In this document: piece after piece, positions 6,275 to 14,743 of the stretch | How the letters are laid out: the number at the start of each line of letters is the position of its first letter | How positions within the stretch are numbered: position 1 is the first letter of the stretch | From: Gammaproteobacteria bacterium | GTDB taxonomy: Bacteria > Pseudomonadota > Gammaproteobacteria > Thiohalomonadales > Thiohalomonadaceae | Length of the DNA stretch: 16,295 bases | NCBI GenBank assembly: GCA_026193675.1 | Contig: JAPHSO010000324.1 | Location: forward strand, 1-16,295 | Direction of reading: 5' to 3' | Translations under genes and position numbers: made by a program | The notes under the pieces: generated by a model | Told to the model about the DNA's origin: nothing | The model's input: the letters and a program-made list of their open reading frames with translations, nothing else | The model's database searches: none

Positions 6275-8149
6275 ATGCTGCAATTTATTCGTGATCGTGC
6301 TCAAGGTTGGATTGCCTGGGTAATCGTTGGATTAATCATAATTCCGTTTGCGCTCTGGGGTCTTAACCAGTATGTCGGTGGTGGCGGTGAAATTGCAGCT
6401 GCTGAGGTCAATGGTCAGGAGATCAGCCAGAGACTGCTGCAAGAGACCTACTATCGTCAACGTCAGCGTCTACAGCAGATGTTTGGTGATCAACTTCCAG
6501 AAGAGCTCTTTTCAGAGAGCTCAATGAAAAAGCAGCTACTGCAGCAGCTAATCGAAGATGAGCTGATTCTACAGTCGGGATTCTCATCAAAAATGAGAGT
6601 AGGCGACGATCAGTTGGTTGCAACAATTCACTCTATTGATGCATTTAAGGAGAGTGGTCAGTTTTCTAATGAACTCTATGAGAGAGTATTGAGAACACAG
6701 GGAATGCAGCCTGGGGGTTTTGAGGCGAGATTGCGCCGAGATTTGATGCTTCAACAATACCGAGGTGGTATAGAAGGTAGTGAGTTTACTACGCCGGTCG
6801 AGAAAAAGATGGTTGCTGACCTCAATCAGCAGCAACGTCAGATTGAGTATGTGACTGTACCTGTAAGTAATTTCAGTTCATCGGCCTCGGTAACCGCGGA
6901 TGAAATTCAGAGCTATTACGAACAGAATCAGACTAAATATAGAACACCTGAAATGGTTAAGGTCAGTTATGTTGAGCTTAAGCAGGATGCGATTGCATCT
7001 GAGATCGAGGTTGATGAATCTGTTCAGAAAGAGCGTTACGATGCTCAAATCCTGAACTATAAAACACCAGAAGAGCGCAGAGCTCGCCATATCCTAATTA
7101 TGGATGATGACGATGCGAAGGCGAAGCAGGAGGCTGATGCCGCTCTCGCTCGAGTTAATGCTGGCGAGTCATTTGAAGAACTTGCCAAAGAGCTCTCTAA
7201 GGATCCCGGTTCTGCCTCTCAGGGTGGTGATCTTGGATTCTTTGGTCTTGGCTTGATGGATAAAGCGTTTGAAGATGCCGCCTATCAGCTCCAGATTGGC
7301 GAGGTTAGCCCTGTCATCAAAAGTGAGTTCGGTTACCACATTATTAAACTCGAAGAGATTCGGGGTGGTGTGACCAAGAGCTTTGCTGAAGTAAAAGATG
7401 AAATTCTTGCAGAGATTCAGCAGGAGAATGCTGAAAAGGACTTCTTTGATCAGGCGGAGCTGTTAGCAAATTACACCTATGAGCAGCCCGACACTCTGCA
7501 GGTTGCAGCTGAGCAGTTAAATTTATCAATCCAGCAGACACCACTCTTTGGAAGAAATGGTGGTACAGGAATTGCGAAAAACCAGAAATTTTATCAGGCG
7601 GCATTCAGCGAAGATGTTCTTCAGCGTGGTAATAACAGTGAAGTGATTGAGCTTTCTAAAACACATTTTGTCGTACTTCGACTTGATGAACACCAGCCTG
7701 AAGCTACTCAGCCTCTGGATTCGGTAAGGGGTGTTATTGAGAAGCAACTGTTAAAGGACAAGGCGGAAGAGGGTGCTCAGCTTTATGCGAAATCACTCAT
7801 TGACAATATTTCTGCCGGTGAAAAGGCAGAGGCTCTGGCCAAAAGTGAGAAGCTCAGTTGGAGTGCGAATACTATTACACGTGATAGCAAAGATGTTGAT
7901 CGAGCGATTGTCAGCGCTTCATTTAAAATGTCTCACCCTCAACTGGGTGAATCGACAAAAGATCTGGTAAAGCTCGCTAATGGGGATCAGGTTATTGTGG
8001 TTTTAAACGCTATCATTTCACCAGATGCTGAGAAGGCTAAGGTAGATGAAAAGGATGAGAAAACGCTCAGAAAGGGTTATGCCTCTGCCAGCTATAGTTC
8101 AATAGTGAGTCAGTTACGTAACAGCTCTGATATTACTGTTAACCGCTGA
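6275..8149 (+). CDS. ppiD: PpiD: inner-membrane-anchored periplasmic SurA-like chaperone with a parvulin domain
   Basis: PpiD sits at the Sec translocon and assists proteins emerging into the periplasm. The product is 624 residues, almost the length of E. coli PpiD (623). A single membrane anchor spans about residues 11-30 (GWIAWVIVGLIIIPFALWGL) after a positively charged N-terminus, so the bulk lies in the periplasm. A SurA-N-like helical domain follows (about 35-190). The PPIC/parvulin domain is at about 264-363, with RRARHIL, SQGGDLGFFG and SEFGYHIIKLE. E. coli PpiD has little isomerase activity, so the chaperone role is the safer call. The ATG at 6275 follows AATAGG. The gene lies 38 bases past a strong terminator in T-rich DNA, and I see no convincing promoter; readthrough or an unrecognised promoter must supply expression. 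Confidence 0.95.
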   Translation: MLQFIRDRAQGWIAWVIVGLIIIPFALWGLNQYVGGGGEIAAAEVNGQEISQRLLQETYYRQRQRLQQMFGDQLPEELFSESSMKKQLLQQLIEDELILQSGFSSKMRVGDDQLVATIHSIDAFKESGQFSNELYERVLRTQGMQPGGFEARLRRDLMLQQYRGGIEGSEFTTPVEKKMVADLNQQQRQIEYVTVPVSNFSSSASVTADEIQSYYEQNQTKYRTPEMVKVSYVELKQDAIASEIEVDESVQKERYDAQILNYKTPEERRARHILIMDDDDAKAKQEADAALARVNAGESFEELAKELSKDPGSASQGGDLGFFGLGLMDKAFEDAAYQLQIGEVSPVIKSEFGYHIIKLEEIRGGVTKSFAEVKDEILAEIQQENAEKDFFDQAELLANYTYEQPDTLQVAAEQLNLSIQQTPLFGRNGGTGIAKNQKFYQAAFSEDVLQRGNNSEVIELSKTHFVVLRLDEHQPEATQPLDSVRGVIEKQLLKDKAEEGAQLYAKSLIDNISAGEKAEALAKSEKLSWSANTITRDSKDVDRAIVSASFKMSHPQLGESTKDLVKLANGDQVIVVLNAIISPDAEKAKVDEKDEKTLRKGYASASYSSIVSQLRNSSDITVNR

Positions 8150-8170
8150 TCCCCAACTACTGAAACTAGA

Positions 8171-8197
8171 AAAGCCCCGTCTAGCGGGGCTTTTTTT
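8171..8197 (+). terminator. Intrinsic terminator after ppiD, probably shared with fabI
   Basis: AAAGCCCCG (8171-8179) pairs exactly with CGGGGCTTT (8185-8193) around TCTAG, and seven T residues (8191-8197) follow. On the opposite strand the same stem is followed by four T residues, so it can also stop fabI transcription coming the other way, less strongly. It lies in the 77-base gap between the convergent genes ppiD and fabI. Confidence 0.9.
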
Positions 8198-8226
8198 ATG
8201 GTGCCAGGTTTGTGACAGGATATGGA

Positions 8227-9012
8227 TTACTCATCGGGAAGAGTCATGGTTTGAATGTGAAAACCACCATCGACATAGATAATTTCTCCACTTATTCCTG
8301 AGGCAAGATCCGATGCAAGAAATGCTGTTGCGTTGCCAACCTCTTCAATAGTGACATTACGGCGCAGAGGTGAATTTTTCTCGCCATAATCTAGAAGCTT
8401 GTTGAAATCACTTATGCCCTTGGCTGCGGGTGTTTTGATTGGGCCTGCAGAGATAGCATTTACCCGAACCTGATCAGGCCCCATGCTTGCCGCCATATAG
8501 CGCACATTCGCCTCGAGACTCGCTTTAGCTAAACCCATTACGTTGTAGTGTGGCACAGCACGTTGTGCCCCTAGATAACTCATGGTGATGAGAGATGATC
8601 CTTTGCTGAGCATTGGGCGTGCCGCCTTAGCCAGAGCAACAAAGCTATAAGAGCTAATATCATGTGCAATATGGAATCCCTCACGTGTGACATCATCTAC
8701 ATAATCACCCTCAAGCTGCTGAGCAGGGGCATAGGCGACAGCATGAACAATAATATCTAACTTGTCCCATCGCTTTCGTAGATTAACAAAGAGGTTCTCA
8801 ATCTGTTCATCACTTGAGACATCAAGAGGAAAAATAGTCTCCGTCTCACACTGTTTCGCTATCTTTTCAACACGACCTTTAAGTTTATCGTTCTTATAGG
8901 TTAGAGCAAGATTGGCCCCTTCACGATGGAAAGCCTCAGCAACACCGCTCGCAATTGAGCGATTGCTGGCAATACCAACAATAAGTGCATTTTTGCCCTG
9001 AAGAAACCCCAT
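8227..9012 (-). CDS. fabI: Enoyl-[acyl-carrier-protein] reductase (NADH), FabI
   Basis: FabI reduces trans-2-enoyl-ACP to acyl-ACP with NADH, the last step of each cytoplasmic fatty-acid elongation cycle, and is the target of triclosan. The product is 261 residues, the usual length. It is a short-chain dehydrogenase fold with the atypical FabI cofactor motif GIASNRSIASG (13-23). The catalytic residues fall exactly at E. coli numbers: Tyr146 in SYLGA, Tyr156 and Lys163 in HYNVMGLAKA. The stretch HAVAYAP (90-96) has alanine at 93 where E. coli has glycine. The C-terminal YVDGGFHIQTM is typical. The start is supported by AGGAGTT just upstream on the minus strand. It is convergent with ppiD and divergent from yejA. 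I found no convincing promoter for it in the 144-base upstream gap. Confidence 0.97.
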   Translation of the reverse strand: MGFLQGKNALIVGIASNRSIASGVAEAFHREGANLALTYKNDKLKGRVEKIAKQCETETIFPLDVSSDEQIENLFVNLRKRWDKLDIIVHAVAYAPAQQLEGDYVDDVTREGFHIAHDISSYSFVALAKAARPMLSKGSSLITMSYLGAQRAVPHYNVMGLAKASLEANVRYMAASMGPDQVRVNAISAGPIKTPAAKGISDFNKLLDYGEKNSPLRRNVTIEEVGNATAFLASDLASGISGEIIYVDGGFHIQTMTLPDE

Positions 9013-9062
9013 TTTTAACTCCTGTTGTTCTTGGTCGCATTAACTCGTAACATCTATCCGCG

Positions 9063-9095
9063 CGACAACTCTTCATCACTTTGAAGAGCCTGTCG
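9063..9095. other. Compound hairpin in the fabI-yejA divergent gap
   Basis: CTCTTCA (9069-9075) pairs with TGAAGAG (9082-9088) around a 6-base loop. Outside it CGACA (9063-9067) pairs with TGTCG (9091-9095) across a small 1x2 internal loop, giving 12 pairs in all. It would lie in the fabI leader on the minus strand if fabI transcription starts beyond it. No T-run follows on either strand, so it is not a terminator. Function unknown. Confidence 0.4.
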
Positions 9096-9100
9096 GGGTA

Positions 9101-9129
9101 TTCAGGTATGATACCGTTACGAATAAAAT
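9101..9129 (+). promoter_or_regulatory. Tentative yejA promoter with a palindrome in its spacer
   Basis: TAAAAT at 9124-9129 is a 5/6 match to a -10 box. The best -35 at 17-base spacing is TTCAGG (9101-9106), only 3/6. An 11-base palindrome, GGTATGATACC (9105-9115), lies between the two boxes, where a repressor would block polymerase. The start would be near 9136, about 20 bases before the yejA GTG. The weak -35 makes this a guess; an activator-dependent promoter is also possible. Confidence 0.3.
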
Positions 9130-9156
9130 CAGACCAGAGATAAGGCGGTTTAGCAG

Positions 9157-10947
9157 GTGAAATTTAGTGCAATTATTGGGTTCATCATCACAATTTTTGG
9201 AACAATAAATTGTGATGTGGTTGTCGCTGCACCATCTCAGGCGTTGGGTTATGAGGCCAAATATAAGCAGGGATTTGAGCACTTCGACTACGTCAATCCA
9301 GATGCTCCAAAGGGAGGTGAGCTGAACCTCTCGTCCGTAGGCAATTATGACAGCCTCAATCCATTTATCCTCAAAGGAATTAGTGCAGAGGGGCTCTCGG
9401 GATTGATGTTCGAAACATTGATGACACCAAGCCTTGATGAGCCATTCAGTCAGTACGGTCTACTCGCTAGCGATGCTCAGCTCGCGGCGGATAAACTTTC
9501 AGTCACTTTCACAATCAATCCCAAGGCTCGATTCTATGATGGCAGCCGAGTAACGGCGGAGGATGTTAAGTTCTCTTTCGACACCCTTAAGAGTGATAAA
9601 GCGCATCCTCAGTATCGATACTATTGGGCCGATATTACTCAAGCTGTGATGGTTGATGACAGTGTGGTTCGATTTGAATTTGCAAAGGTCAATCCAGAAT
9701 TGCACCTGATTGCCGGCCAGATTCCTATCTTTTCTCGACATTGGGTTAAGGATGGCGCCTTTGATAAATTGTCTAAGGTTGAACCGCTCACCTCTGGCCC
9801 CTATAGAATTGAATCATATGATCTGGGTAAGCAGATCAGTTACGTGCGTAATCGTGATTACTGGGCCAGGGATCTTCCAGTTCGTCGTGGGATGTATAAT
9901 TTCGATCGTATCACCTACAAGTACTATCGAGATGCCACAGTCGCGCTAGAGGCATTTAAAGCGGGTGAGTATGAGTTTAATCATGAATATAACTCAAAAA
10001 AATGGGCCACAGATTATACGGGGCCACGTTTTGATTCTGGTGATATTGTGATCAATACGCTGCCTCATAAAAATAATGCGGGGATGCAGGGTTTTATTTT
10101 TAATACCCGAAAAGAGCTCTTCAAAGACCAGCGAGTTAGACGTGCCATCACCCTTGCGCTCGATTTTGACTGGTCTAATCGTAAGCTTTTCTACAATCAA
10201 TACCAACGCTGTGATAGTTATTTCAGTAATAGCGAGTTGGCATCAACCGGTCTACCTGAAGGGGAGGAGCTCAAACTACTGGAGCCGTTCAGGGAGCAGT
10301 TGCCCGAAAGGATATTTACCAGTGAGTGGCAGCCTCCAACCACCAAAAAGCCGGCCTCGTTACGTAATAATCTGCGTAAAGCAAATCGGCTATTAAAGTC
10401 GGCCGGTTGGCAGGTGAAAAATGGTCAGCTGACAAATGGTGCTGGTGAGCAGTTTAGCTTTGATGTGATACTGGCACAGAAGGGATTCGAGAGAATTATG
10501 GCACCTTTTGCGCGGAATCTTAAAAAGCTCGGCATATCAGTCGATTATCGAACGGTTGATGTCGCCCTCTATCAACAGCGAATGGATAGCTTTGATTTTG
10601 ATATGGTGGTTTCCAGTTTCGGTCAGTCTCAATCTCCCGGTAATGAACTTAAGGGGATGTTCCACTCAAGTTCAGCCGGTCAAAATGGTTCACGCAACCT
10701 TATCGGCATCAGTGATCCGGTTGTCGATGCGATGATTGACAGGGTGATCTATGCCAAAAGCAGAACAGAGCTGGTCACCGCCGTTCATGCACTTGATCGG
10801 GTTTTACTTCATGGGGACTATCTCGTTCCTCACTGGTATATCGCCAGCCATCGCATCGCCTATTGGGATCGGTTTGGCTCTCCTGACACGCTGCCTCTCT
10901 ACTATGATGTTGAGAGCTGGATGGTGGCGAGCTGGTGGAAAAAATAG
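9157..10947 (+). CDS. yejA: Periplasmic solute-binding protein of a Yej-type peptide ABC importer (SBP family 5)
   Basis: This is the binding component that would capture peptide-like substrates in the periplasm and hand them to YejBE. The product is 596 residues, close to E. coli YejA (about 600). It has a cleavable-looking signal peptide: KF, a hydrophobic core (4-18), then VVVAAPSQA with likely cleavage near 25-29. The mature protein starts with the YejA hallmark FEHFDYVNPDAPKGG (40-54) and YDSLNPF (64-70), continues through a family-5 fold (AEDVKFSFD, RVRRAITLALDFDW) and ends WMVASWWKK. The GTG at 9157 is the first start after an in-frame TAG at 9151, which fixes the N-terminus. In E. coli YejABEF takes up microcin C, and the Pseudomonas counterpart (Npp) takes up peptidyl-nucleoside antibiotics; the natural substrate is not known. 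First gene of the downstream operon. Confidence 0.93.
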   Translation: MKFSAIIGFIITIFGTINCDVVVAAPSQALGYEAKYKQGFEHFDYVNPDAPKGGELNLSSVGNYDSLNPFILKGISAEGLSGLMFETLMTPSLDEPFSQYGLLASDAQLAADKLSVTFTINPKARFYDGSRVTAEDVKFSFDTLKSDKAHPQYRYYWADITQAVMVDDSVVRFEFAKVNPELHLIAGQIPIFSRHWVKDGAFDKLSKVEPLTSGPYRIESYDLGKQISYVRNRDYWARDLPVRRGMYNFDRITYKYYRDATVALEAFKAGEYEFNHEYNSKKWATDYTGPRFDSGDIVINTLPHKNNAGMQGFIFNTRKELFKDQRVRRAITLALDFDWSNRKLFYNQYQRCDSYFSNSELASTGLPEGEELKLLEPFREQLPERIFTSEWQPPTTKKPASLRNNLRKANRLLKSAGWQVKNGQLTNGAGEQFSFDVILAQKGFERIMAPFARNLKKLGISVDYRTVDVALYQQRMDSFDFDMVVSSFGQSQSPGNELKGMFHSSSAGQNGSRNLIGISDPVVDAMIDRVIYAKSRTELVTAVHALDRVLLHGDYLVPHWYIASHRIAYWDRFGSPDTLPLYYDVESWMVASWWKK

Positions 10948-10979
10948 CTGTATAGAGCCGAAGTTAACTCAATCTCCCG

Positions 10980-12038
10980 ATGCTGAATTATATTCTTAAA
11001 CGACTGCTACTGATGATCCCAACCCTGTTTGGGGTGATGCTTGTCACCTTTGTGGTGACTCAGTTTGTTCCAGGAGGACCAGTTGAACAGTTGATGTCTC
11101 AACTTAAAGGGCAGGGGGCGGTCCATGGTGAAGCGAGTAGCGGTCTTGAGGGGCTCTATCGTGGTGCCAAGGGTCTTAATCCTGAGCGTTTGGCTGAACT
11201 GAAAACACTCTATGGTTTTGATAAACCGGCCTGGCAAAGATTTGGTGAGATGATCGCCAACTACATCACTTTTGATCTGGGAGATAGTTACTTCCACCAT
11301 CAGTCGGTGGTTGATCTGGTTATCTCCAAACTACCGGTTTCGATCAGTCTTGGTGTCTGGACCTTTCTCATCACCTATCTCACCTGTATTCCACTAGGTG
11401 TCGCAAAGGCGGTACGTGATGGCTCCACTTTTGATGTGGTGACCAGCACCATGATACTGGTTGGCTATGCCATTCCAGGATTTGTGCTGGGTGTCACCCT
11501 GCTGGTGCTATTTGGAGGAGGCAGTTTCTGGGATATCTTCCCATTACGCGGTCTCACCTCGGATAACTGGGAGCAGATGCGCTGGTATGAGCAGATTCTA
11601 GACTACCTATGGCATATGGTTTTACCGATCACCGCATCGGTTGTGGGGAGTTTTGCCGTAATGACCATGCTGACTAAAAACAGCTTTATCGAAGAGATTC
11701 GCAAACAGTACGTACTCACCGCCCGTGCCAAGGGGCTCTCAGAAAACCGAGTCCTCTATGGTCATGTCTTTAGAAATGCGATCATCCCGCTCATAACCGG
11801 TTTTCCGGCAGCATTTATTGGCGCCTTCTTTTCAGGCAGTCTATTGATTGAGACCATCTTTTCACTTGATGGACTGGGGCTGCTCTCATATGAATCGGTA
11901 ATAAAACGAGACTATCCGGTCGTGTTGGGAACTCTCTATCTATTTACACTGCTGGGTCTCGTGGCCAAGCTGCTGACCGATCTCTGTTATGTTTGGGTTG
12001 ATCCTCGAATCCAATTCAGCTCGATGGATAACCGCTAA
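10980..12038 (+). CDS. yejB: Yej-type peptide ABC transporter permease, subunit B
   Basis: One of two inner-membrane subunits forming the import channel. The product is 352 residues, near E. coli YejB (364). The N-terminus MLNYILKRLLLMIPTLFGVM is the standard start of family-5 (DppB-like) permeases, with the first membrane segment at about 9-29. Further hydrophobic segments lie near 120-142, 153-180, 212-233, 269-291 and 314-336. The conserved cytoplasmic EAA loop that docks on the ATPase is ARAKGLSENRVLYGHVFRNA (248-267). A roughly 80-residue soluble stretch after the first segment (about 30-115) is typical of the YejB branch. It starts 32 bases after yejA, and its stop overlaps the yejE start by one base. 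Confidence 0.95.
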   Translation: MLNYILKRLLLMIPTLFGVMLVTFVVTQFVPGGPVEQLMSQLKGQGAVHGEASSGLEGLYRGAKGLNPERLAELKTLYGFDKPAWQRFGEMIANYITFDLGDSYFHHQSVVDLVISKLPVSISLGVWTFLITYLTCIPLGVAKAVRDGSTFDVVTSTMILVGYAIPGFVLGVTLLVLFGGGSFWDIFPLRGLTSDNWEQMRWYEQILDYLWHMVLPITASVVGSFAVMTMLTKNSFIEEIRKQYVLTARAKGLSENRVLYGHVFRNAIIPLITGFPAAFIGAFFSGSLLIETIFSLDGLGLLSYESVIKRDYPVVLGTLYLFTLLGLVAKLLTDLCYVWVDPRIQFSSMDNR

Positions 12039-13087
12039 TGGAGCATTCTACAAACATGACTCCAGCAAGTTTACCTACAGCTTCATCAAGGGCGTGGCAA
12101 CGCTTCAAAGCGAATCGGCGTGGTTACTATAGCCTGTGGATCTTTCTGTTGCTGTTTATCCTGAGTCTGTTTGCAGAGCTTCTCTCAAATGATCGACCCA
12201 TAATGGTCAACTACGAGGGGGAGAATTATTACCCTCTGTTTATCACTTATCCTGAGACAACCTTTGGTGGTGATTTTGAGACAGAGACCGACTATCTCGA
12301 CCCCTACATCAGAGACAAGATAACCACCGCCCCCAACTGGTCCATCTATCCACTGAATCATTTCAGCTTTGATACGATCAACTATGATGCTGAGGCTGCT
12401 AATCCTGCTGCCCCCTCAAATGATAATCTGCTTGGTACAGATGACCGAGGGCGAGATGTACTGGCTCGCCTGATATATGGATTCCGCGTGTCGGTGCTGT
12501 TTGCCCTGGTGTTGACCATTATTGGCACATTGACCGGAATTATTGCAGGGGCGATACAGGGCTATTATGGGGGACGTATCGATCTGGTTTCGCAACGTCT
12601 CATCGAGGTATGGGCCTCAATGCCTGAACTCTACCTGCTGATCATTTTTGCCTCGATTTTTAATCCTAGCCTGCTGTTGCTAATCATCCTGCTAAGTCTA
12701 TTTGGCTGGATGGGACTTGCCGACTATGTGCGTGCCGAATTTCTTAAGGGTCGTAATCTAGAATTTGTGAAGGCGGCCAGGGCACTTGGGCTCAACAATC
12801 GAACCATCATGTGGCGCCATCTTCTACCCAATGCGATGACTCCTGTGATCACCTTTTTACCCTTCAGGATCAGCGGAGCAATTCTTGCTCTCACCAGTCT
12901 CGACTTTCTCGGTATCGGTGTGCCGCCCTCAACGCCCAGTCTAGGTGAACTGCTCGCACAGGGAAAAGAGAATATCTCTGCCTGGTGGCTCTCAATCTCT
13001 ACCTTTAGTGTGCTGGTCGGCACGCTGGTGCTACTCATCTTCATCGGTGAGGCACTGCGTGAATCATTTGACACACGGAGAGGTTAG
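12038..13087 (+). CDS. yejE: Yej-type peptide ABC transporter permease, subunit E
   Basis: The second channel-forming subunit, partner of YejB. The product is 349 residues (E. coli about 341). It has an N-terminal membrane segment (about 31-50), then a periplasmic insert of some 85 residues rich in Tyr, Asp and Pro that marks the YejE branch, ending in LLGTDDRGRDVLARLIYGFR (131-150). Four to five further membrane segments follow. The EAA loop is KAARALGLNNRTIMWRHLLP (245-264). The stop of yejB and the ATG share an A in TAATG (12036-12040), so translational coupling is likely. A second ATG at codon 7 is possible but gives a worse fit to that coupling. Confidence 0.95.
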   Translation: MEHSTNMTPASLPTASSRAWQRFKANRRGYYSLWIFLLLFILSLFAELLSNDRPIMVNYEGENYYPLFITYPETTFGGDFETETDYLDPYIRDKITTAPNWSIYPLNHFSFDTINYDAEAANPAAPSNDNLLGTDDRGRDVLARLIYGFRVSVLFALVLTIIGTLTGIIAGAIQGYYGGRIDLVSQRLIEVWASMPELYLLIIFASIFNPSLLLLIILLSLFGWMGLADYVRAEFLKGRNLEFVKAARALGLNNRTIMWRHLLPNAMTPVITFLPFRISGAILALTSLDFLGIGVPPSTPSLGELLAQGKENISAWWLSISTFSVLVGTLVLLIFIGEALRESFDTRRG

Positions 13088-13092
13088 CAAGA

Positions 13093-14724
13093 GTGACTAT
13101 CTCTGATAAGCATTTGATTAGCATTGACAATCTATCCATCGCCTTTGGCAGAGTGGAGCAGGAGGTTGTGGTTGAAGGTGTCAGCTTCACTATCGCTGCA
13201 GGTGAAAAGTTGGCGCTGGTTGGAGAGTCGGGATCAGGTAAATCGGTCACAGCACTCTCTATTCTTCAGCTGCATGATCGCACACAGTGTCGATACCCAA
13301 GCGGCAGCATCTATTTTGATCAGAGGGACCTTCTAAAAGAGCCAGAGGATGAGCTACGCCGTATCCGTGGTCGTGATATTGCAATGATCTTCCAGGAGCC
13401 GATGACAGCCCTTAATCCGCTACAGACGATTGGTGATCAGGTTTCAGAATCGGTTATCGTACACGAGGGTGTGAACCGTTTTGATGCGCTTAATCGTGCT
13501 GCGGCTTTGCTAGATCGTGTCGGTATTGATGATTCCAAAAGACGACTTAAAGATTTTCCTCACCAACTATCTGGCGGGCAGAGACAGCGTGTCATGATCG
13601 CGATGGCCCTTGCATGCAAACCAAAGTTGCTGATTGCCGATGAGCCAACAACTGCTCTGGATGTGACGATACAGCAGCAGATCCTTGAACTGCTTGATCA
13701 GCTCCAGCGTGAGGAGGGGATGGCGGTACTGCTGATCAGTCACGATTTAAACATGGTGCGCTCCTTTGCCGACAGGATTTGTGTGATGGAGCAGGGCAAA
13801 ATTGTCGAACAGGGCGAGCTACAATCGATTTTTAACAGTCCACAGCATCCATATACCCAGAAGCTGATTGCCAGTGAACCTGAGCGCTTTGAAAACCTCG
13901 ATAGCATCACCAACAGCTATGACGACAGACCACTGGTGATTGGTGAGGCGGTACGTTGTCACTTTCCGATCCGTGCCGGTCTGCTGCAGCGACAGGTTGA
14001 TGCTGTCCGTGCAGTTAACGATGTGGATATTGAGCTCTATACTGGGGAGACTCTCGGTATTGTTGGTGAATCCGGTTCAGGTAAAACAACTCTAGGAATG
14101 AGTCTGTTACGGCTTCAACATAGTCAGGGAGCGATCACCTTTGATGGTATTCGCATCGATCAGATGGCTGAACGGGAGCTACGCAGACTGAGGCGCAATT
14201 TTCAGGTGGTATTTCAGGATCCCTTCTCATCACTATCTCCTCGGATGACAATTGAGCAGATTATCGGTGAAGGAGTTACGCTTCACTATCCAGAACTTAC
14301 CGAAGCGCAGCATCGGGAGCGGATTATCAATGTAGTCAATGAGGTGGGGCTTGATCAGAGTGTGCTTCATCGTTATCCCCATGAATTCTCCGGGGGGCAG
14401 CGTCAGCGTATCGCCATTGCGCGGGTGGTGGTGCTTGAGCCTAAACTGATTCTACTTGATGAGCCGACCAGTGCTCTTGATATCTCGATTCAGAAGCAGG
14501 TGTTGGAGCTACTTAGAGAGCTGCAGATCAAACATGGTATGAGCTATCTGTTCATCTCCCATGACCTGAATGTGATCCGTTCTGTCTCGCATCGGGTTGT
14601 GGTGATGCATCACGGTGATGTTGTTGAGCATGGTGAAACGTTACAATTGTTCGATAATCCACAACACCCCTATACCCAAACTCTACTGAATGCTGCCCGC
14701 TATAAGGCAGTGACTAACGGCTAA
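13093..14724 (+). CDS. yejF: Yej-type peptide ABC transporter ATPase, two fused nucleotide-binding domains
   Basis: YejF powers import by the YejBE channel from the cytoplasmic side. The product is 543 residues, a tandem fusion as in E. coli YejF (529). NBD1 has Walker A GESGSGKS (44-51), signature LSGGQ (159-163), Walker B LLIADE (179-184) and switch His217. NBD2 has Walker A GESGSGKT (325-332), signature FSGGQ (432-436), Walker B LILLDE (452-457) and His490. Both sites look competent for ATP hydrolysis. Each domain ends with the oligopeptide-transporter tail QHPYTQ (251-256 and 524-529). The GTG start at 13093 is five bases after yejE with GAGAGG before it. The next gene follows 19 bases after the stop with no terminator. 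Confidence 0.95.
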   Translation: MTISDKHLISIDNLSIAFGRVEQEVVVEGVSFTIAAGEKLALVGESGSGKSVTALSILQLHDRTQCRYPSGSIYFDQRDLLKEPEDELRRIRGRDIAMIFQEPMTALNPLQTIGDQVSESVIVHEGVNRFDALNRAAALLDRVGIDDSKRRLKDFPHQLSGGQRQRVMIAMALACKPKLLIADEPTTALDVTIQQQILELLDQLQREEGMAVLLISHDLNMVRSFADRICVMEQGKIVEQGELQSIFNSPQHPYTQKLIASEPERFENLDSITNSYDDRPLVIGEAVRCHFPIRAGLLQRQVDAVRAVNDVDIELYTGETLGIVGESGSGKTTLGMSLLRLQHSQGAITFDGIRIDQMAERELRRLRRNFQVVFQDPFSSLSPRMTIEQIIGEGVTLHYPELTEAQHRERIINVVNEVGLDQSVLHRYPHEFSGGQRQRIAIARVVVLEPKLILLDEPTSALDISIQKQVLELLRELQIKHGMSYLFISHDLNVIRSVSHRVVVMHHGDVVEHGETLQLFDNPQHPYTQTLLNAARYKAVTNG

Positions 14725-14743
14725 TTTAAACTGACTGAGAAAT

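Noticed and set aside
9108..9143. Short frame (11 codons plus stop) starting at an ATG just before yejA, a possible leader peptide
   Set aside because: No ribosome binding site at proper spacing, its ATG lies inside the candidate promoter, and no codon bias or attenuator structure supports it.
9202..9216. Lipobox at Cys19 of YejA (lipoprotein)
   Set aside because: The residues before the cysteine (Thr-Ile-Asn) do not fit a lipobox, and a normal signal-peptidase I site (VVVAA-P) follows.
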